Shown: positions 58,339-64,000 of the stretch, one piece after another
Position numbering within the stretch: the first letter of the stretch is position 1
How the letters are laid out: each line of letters begins with the position of its first letter
Assembly (NCBI GenBank): GCA_028583415.1
Contig: CM053269.1
Location: 59,261,007 to 59,325,006, forward strand
Reading direction: 5' to 3'
From: Protea cynaroides
Lineage: Eukaryota; Streptophyta; Magnoliopsida; Proteales; Proteaceae
Length of the DNA: 64,000 nucleotides
Notes under the pieces: generated by a model
What the model was told of the DNA's origin: nothing
Databases searched by the model: none
What the model saw: the letters and a program-made list of their open reading frames with translations, nothing else
Program-made: the position numbers and the translations under genes

Positions 58339-61300
58339 TCAGTAAAATACTCTGGCATGGTCCCTATCAGACCCACTACTACCACCATTAAGTTTCTTGT
58401 CATTGTCCCTTCTTGTGCGAGGGGTAGTGGGGGCCATTCGGGAGCTATGAACTAGTTGGCTTTCTGGGTCATATGTTTGTGAGGCAAGGTATTTCAGAGC
58501 AGTAACCACGTCAGCTATGAGAGGACGCATGGTGGGCTGCTCCTGAACACACATTGCAGCAACAGCGAGTGCTTGGTACAAGCCCCTCGTAGGATATTGA
58601 CCCTGGAGCATAGGATCAGCAATTTGTGGGAATTTCCTCCGATCTTTGAACAGTGGTCGTGCCTGCAATCAAAACCCCACGGATGAGACATTTACATGGA
58701 GAAAACCATCAACTTACAGCAAGTACATGCATTTTCCCTTCTCTTTTTTTTTTTTTCATTTTTCTCATCATTAATAGGGGGGACCATCCGTGTGCAACAT
58801 CTAGTAGAAAGACAGAACCTTTGTGGAAGCATGACCTAATATTGCACCCATTTAGCATAGTTCCTTCCCTCACCTCTCTTTGCAGTGTCAATAAATTTTT
58901 CCTTTTTTGGAATATAAATATTATATTTTAATCCCACCCTTAAACACTCCTCCCCCAGTGAAGGCATGATTTGATCCCAAGAACTTGCTACAACCAATGG
59001 AGTCCTCACTGGATGCATTGATCTGGATCCTACTTGATAAGGGCTTACTGTCTAAGGTTTGATCTGTGATCCAATCTGTGAAAGTAAAAGAATCAAGTCT
59101 GGATATACCCTGATTCAATCTGGAAATGACCTGATCCAATTAGGAACACACCCACCTACACATTTTAATCAACCCCCCCCCTCTCTTTTGTGTCAAGATT
59201 GTATATAGCCTTGTGTATTTAGAAAGAAAAAAAAGGGAGCAAATAAAGACATTACATAATCAGATCAGATCCGAATTCAGATTACTGCGTAAGAATTAGA
59301 TTATTATATCTAAACGGATTGGAATAGCTCATTCCATATTGGATTCAAATTGGCTGATCTGACTAGAATCCAACAGATTGACACACCCACCCTTCTCCGG
59401 ATATATCTTTGGTCGTGAGCTTGTAAAAGATAAAAAAGAACATTACAAAACCCATCCATTAGAAGAGGAGAGATTGAGATCCTATTCCCATGTCATGAGG
59501 GTCGGGGCAACTTTAAGTACTGCAATTTGTGCATTCAACAAAATAGCTGACGCAAATTTATTGTTTACCTCATTTTAGACAAAGTAAAATGCACATCCAA
59601 ACAGGTCATACTGTTTTCTTTTATGTAATCAAGCACCGAATTAAGAATTGTCAGGGGAAGGAGCAGAATCAGAGGACAAGTTGTCGTAATCCATATCATA
59701 TATGAGATTTATGTAACCCTTAAAGTGACCCAGCCATGGTTACCATTGTTATCTGCGGTTGGTTTTGGGTTCTTATTCTCATCTTAATAAAGCCTCACTC
59801 CAGATTCCAGCTTCTAGGAGGGGGCTCGAAAATCCTGTTCATGCAGTGATCAAAGGCCATATCTTCTGTAATCAAATATAACTCATATCTTTTCTCTGAC
59901 AATTCAACAGAAGTCCTTGTTGTCCTAGAGCCTTCAACTTGAACCATATTACTTCTAAGCCTTACTGTCTCTTTATTGCTAATGAACTACCTTATCAATT
60001 GACTCTCTCTCTCTCTCATCTTGTTACTAATACTGTACCCCCAATGTCCCCTCAAAGATGAGCATCTCTAATTCTGTACACATTAACCTAGCCACTCATC
60101 AAATCTGAACAAACAAATCTCAGGTGAACTGATGATTCCAGGCAATGTTTCTAGACTGCCCAGAATTCTGCTACATGAATGAGACATGTTTTACTCTCAT
60201 TATTCAAGGCCACGAAACAACTATGCAGCAAATATATTGGATTAATTTGTCTCACATCCATCAGTCCAAAACTCATAAGATGAAAGTACTAAGATTTGTT
60301 TCCATAGACATGTCACAGCTTAGTTCAGGCTCATTTCATCAAAAAAGAGTATAAATTTTGAAAATTGAACACAAGTTATTCACCAATACATCAATTGTTT
60401 CTCACAGTAAAACCTTTGTTTTTCCCACAATAAACCTATAAATGTTAAAATTCTAGAAAGCAAGCAGTACACTGTCAGGCTTTACGACTCTCTATAGAAA
60501 CCATACAACTACTAGGATGAGGATTAACTCTCACGTGAATCAAGGTCAGGCATTCTAAAGGCATCACTGATAAATTGCACATAGTTTTGTGGCAAAATGG
60601 GACATTACAAAATGAGCCCTTAGAAAAGCATCATTGAATACAACGAAAATTCTCCCAGGGTAGGTTTGGATCATTAGTATTAAATATCATAGAATTGTAA
60701 TACATGATTATTTAGATATCTAAACACTGTAAAGCCTAATTTATAATCCTACTGTTTCGATGGATAAGATGAAATTAAAAGACAAGTTGTACATATAGAC
60801 ATTGCAAAATCACTCATAAACCGTCTTTGACCTTTACCCAATAAAAAAATTAAACTTTTTCTGCTTTATTTCCTGACTTTTGTGGAGAGAAAGTGAGAAG
60901 GGATATCATGAAAGATGACCAGAGGGGGGGAGAGAGATGCTTGAACTGTTATGAAGAGAGAGGATAATTATCATGAAAGAAGAGCAATGGGGAGAGAAAA
61001 CCGCTTGAACTGTTATGGAGAAAGGGAGAGATGTTGAGAGAGAATAGTTATCAAATAATTCATGAATTCTTAAGAGATCCAACAACTGAAATTGGAATTA
61101 CATGCTTACAGCTCCGAATTGCAATTCCCATGCTTCAATACATGTGAACCAAATACACCACTAAGGCATTTGAATGAGATAAAATGAGGAAATAGAATTT
61201 GGTTTTAAAAGACTTGTGGGGACAAGAATCCAGGTCACACACCTTTCTCTATATCTTGCTCTGCATAAAAAAAAACCTACCAATCGGTTGGATTCTTCCT

Positions 61301-63936
61301 TTCTGGGATTTCTTGAGACTTTTGGGCTTACAAAATGTATTTAACGATCTTATCCTTGCCAATTCTCTACAGGAAGACCAAACAAGTGTGACCCTTATCG
61401 TATGCAAATATTATTTCACAGATATTCAGTCCTCAAACCAGTATGCAGTAGATTGGAAAATCTCTGCTCCATCTAGATATGAGGAGAAATGGTGGAAAAA
61501 TTGCCACAACTTTGTTTTTGGAAGAGATGGCAATGAGGATCTGAAGATTTTCTTGCATTAACAATCAACATGAACTACCAAACTAGGAAGTATGTACATA
61601 AAGAAGTTTAACTGTGCAATTGCTTATCACATTCTTCTACTAAAGAGTGATCGGTAAGAGTTTATCACCGCTCTGTGAGAAGGTTAGTGCAAATCAGTTT
61701 TGAAATAGCAACCACCAGTGGTCCATGGTCACTTAAATTTAGGTTAATTTCATAAGGAAAGTTCATGGCAAAATAAATAAAATTCCTGAAAATGGAAAAA
61801 TAAACCAGGAATGACTCCACAGGAGGAAAAAAAATATCAGGAAATGACTCTACTGAAGGAGGAAAATAATATCAGGAAATGACTCCACAGAAGGGGAAAA
61901 TAAATCTGGAAATGATTCCACAAAAGCCAGGAGAAGTAAAAAGAATATCCATAAATGGATGATAAAGAGCCTCTAAGGCATATTATATCAAGCTGTAGTA
62001 GGAAAAAAAAAAAGAAAAAAAAAGGAAGAAATTTATTAATCTTTATGAGCCCTCTACATATTACTAGACCATTCAATCCGTATCATCCTCTTTGCTGGTC
62101 TTGGCACAAAAATTATGTAAATGCAACCTAATCAACCAATACTAGGCCTTCTTGCCAACTGCTAACAGGTCTGCATTTTAGAATTATGGTTTATTTAAGG
62201 TGTAACTCATGGAATAAATGGATTTCGATTTATTAAGGATCGTGCTGGGATGATCCATAGGAGGATGGAAATTTCATTATTCATGTCTCACTAAGGTTTT
62301 GTTTCTGAGTAAGAACCATAAAAAGGAAAAGCTACAGGGTGGTTTATAATACTAAAGGTTAGGAATATACCTAAAAGTTCTCCTTTTACATGATTTTACT
62401 TGGAAACATGTAAAACTTTCGCTTGGAAAATTATACATAAAAATATTTCACTTGTAAATTTTTAGATGTTAAATTATTATTATTATTATTTTCAATATTT
62501 GTTTGTAGGAGGTAAAAAATGATGTTAAATGTCATTGCAGGATCTTCCAATGCTTGTTTGCCAATTATTTTACATAGTAAAATTATTTAAAATAATTACA
62601 TAAAATGCCATTATAACCAAATTTCAATTATGCAGCCCCTTGGTTGTGAGAACTATATATGGACATGGATTTCACAGATACATAGGCCATATGTGATCCA
62701 TCCAAGGCAACAAAGGGTGCATCAACAAATTGAAATTTTACAGTCAAATTGTGCATAAAAATTGGCAAGGCAAAATCAACAAAATATGTGGTCCCCTGTA
62801 TGAAAATTTTATAAATTTTAAAATAAGCAGTGGAATATTGGATTTTACAGTCAAATTTTATTTTCCGACTATTATGCCAAAACAAACAATACATCACAAC
62901 TAGCAGACAAGAAAAAAGAACCTGCAAACTCTACAGTTTTCCCTTTTTAACTTTGGATGAATCCTCTTTTGACCCTACTGGTCAAACAGATTACCCAGAT
63001 TTCATATTACACTTGACATCATTACTTACACCTGGAGGATGCAAATCTCTTTCTTCAATGAGTCATTCCACATTTTCCATTTAGCAGTCAATGGTGACAT
63101 TAGTCTGATATTCCCAGTGACATCAGATACTGTACCAAAGAAAGTGACCACCTCCAAGTTGATAAGACATCAAAGAGATTTAAAGCAAGAATAATAAGAC
63201 GGATTCTTACCCATGCAACTAGATTGTGCTCTCCACCAGATTTTGAATTGTCAATCGCTTTCCTCCCGGTAATGATCTCCAAAAGAACAACCCCGAAGCT
63301 ATAAACATCAGATTTCAGCGTAAGTTGACCTGTCATTGCATACTCTGGTGCACAATATCCGTATGTGCCCATCACCCTAGTGGAGACATGGGTATTATCG
63401 CCAACAGGCCCAAGTTTGGCCAAGCCAAAGTCTGACAGCTTGGGATGATAGTCCTCACCAAGCAATATATTTGAGCATTTTAAATCACGGTATATAACAG
63501 GGGGATTCGCCTTATCATGCAAATACTCCAAGCCTTCTGCTGCACCAGCAGCTATTTTCATCCTTGTATTCCAGTCGAGTTGTTTCTTATCCGGTGGTAG
63601 GTCTGGAAAACAAGCACATGAGATGGATTTCTAAAAGCACACAAGATGAACACTCATGCTTTGCTACACCAAAAGCATGTAAAAAAAAAATCATACAGAA
63701 CAGTTATCATGACGGTAGGGAAAAATGCGGCTTAGCATATATATACCATGTAGATGGTCTTCCAAAGAACCCAATGGCATGTACTCATAAACGAGAAGTC
63801 TCTGATCTCCATCAGCACAGTACCCACTCAAATTAACAAGGTTAGGATGGTGAAGTAAACTCAACATCAACACTTCAACAAGGAATTCCCTGTTCCCTTG
63901 CAACCCATTGCGATCAAGTTGCTTGATAGCCACAAC
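58339..63936 (-). CDS. PBL27-like receptor-like cytoplasmic kinase (RLCK VII), last three exons; 5' end outside the window
   Basis: RLCK VII kinases relay signals from cell-surface receptor kinases, often in immunity. Three exons are visible: 63936-63747, 63602-63211 and 58662-58339 (minus), in phase and with GT-AG junctions. They cover most of the kinase domain: beta-3 lysine in VVAIKQL, LLVYEYMPLGSLEDHLH, catalytic loop VIYRDLKCSNILL (YRD for HRD, usual in this group), DFG in KLSDFGLAKLG, activation segment VSTRVMGTYGYCAPEYA, then DVYSFGVVLLEIITGRKAID, HNLVAW, ARPLFKDRRKFPQIADP and MCVQEQPTMRPLIADVV. The closest family I recognise is the PBL27 clade. The tail after the kinase is short, about 45 residues, rich in Ser and Arg and ending HARVFY. 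The last intron is long (4.5 kb). The N-terminal part, including the glycine loop, lies beyond base 64,000. No damage is visible. Confidence 0.92.
60890..61030 (+). repeat. Tandem duplication in the kinase intron, period about 62 bp
   Basis: Two copies share ATCATGAAAGA, GGGGAGAGA and GCTTGAACTGTTATG followed by GAGA. Purine-rich and non-coding. Confidence 0.65.
61805..61930 (+). repeat. Four tandem copies of a 33-36 bp unit in the kinase intron
   Basis: The unit is about CAGGAAATGACTCCACAGAA followed by GGRGGAAAATAAT. Four imperfect copies lie in a row. Non-coding. Confidence 0.8.
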
Positions 63937-64000
63937 CTACATTAAAAAAAAACCAAAACTTATTAGGTAGATGAAGAATCAATAGCTGTGGAAGGCTTAG

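Noticed and set aside
61199..61561. 120-codon plus-strand open frame in the kinase intron
   Set aside because: No family resemblance, opposite strand to the host gene, and no splice or promoter context.
1..64000. tRNA, rRNA, CRISPR arrays, bacterial-type operons
   Set aside because: No tRNA T-loop and D-loop pair, no rRNA segment and no spaced direct-repeat array was seen by eye; a tRNA scan would settle the first.

Overview
This window is nuclear DNA from a flowering plant. The signs are GT-AG introns of several kilobases, plant-specific gene families (a receptor-like cytoplasmic kinase of group VII, a plant coiled-coil RabGAP, an SGR9-like RING ligase), Ty1/copia and Ty3/gypsy retrotransposons, RTE-type LINEs, and hAT-, PIF- and MULE-like non-autonomous elements. 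The long, transposon-filled introns suggest a medium or large angiosperm genome. The species cannot be read from the sequence.

Layout. 1-1534 is the 3' end of a decayed Ty1/copia element. 3.1-3.9 kb holds two fold-back, MULE-like elements just upstream of a small intron-free gene (4181-4795) for a basic, probably nucleolar protein with a telo-box in its leader. 8.0-8.8 kb holds a frameshifted SGR9-like RING E3 ligase pseudogene on the minus strand. 11,371-18,829 (minus) is a complete seven-exon phosphatidylglycerophosphate synthase gene of 350 codons. One of its introns carries a solo LTR with an intact 5-bp target duplication. After a 2.9-kb divergent intergenic region, a TBC-domain RabGAP gene runs on the plus strand from 21,740 to 56,751. 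Near the window end, the last three exons of a PBL27-like receptor-like cytoplasmic kinase lie on the minus strand (58,339-63,936). Its 5' part is beyond the window.

The most notable structure is in the RabGAP gene. Exon 11 stops abruptly at 28,494 and runs into a composite insert: Ty1/copia pol on the minus strand, then Ty3/gypsy pol on the plus strand, then DNA that looks like plant mitochondrial spacer, ending near a long T/A homopolymer. Coding resumes only at 33,600 with the coiled-coil exons. The end of the TBC domain and the exon(s) after it are not in the window. No bypass splice that I could find keeps the frame, yet all seven downstream exons are intact. The locus is therefore a recently broken gene, one haplotype of an insertion polymorphism, or a mis-assembly.

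The introns of the RabGAP gene preserve many transposon insertions with readable target-site duplications: a 1.1-kb solo LTR (CTTAA), two members of one hAT-like family (CTGCAGCC and GTTAGGAT), a PIF/Harbinger-like element (TTA) that carries a CCA-triplet tract of about 0.57 kb, and another hAT-like element (ATCACATT) that carries a GAA-rich tract of about 1 kb. I saw no tRNA, rRNA, CRISPR array or bacterial-type operon.
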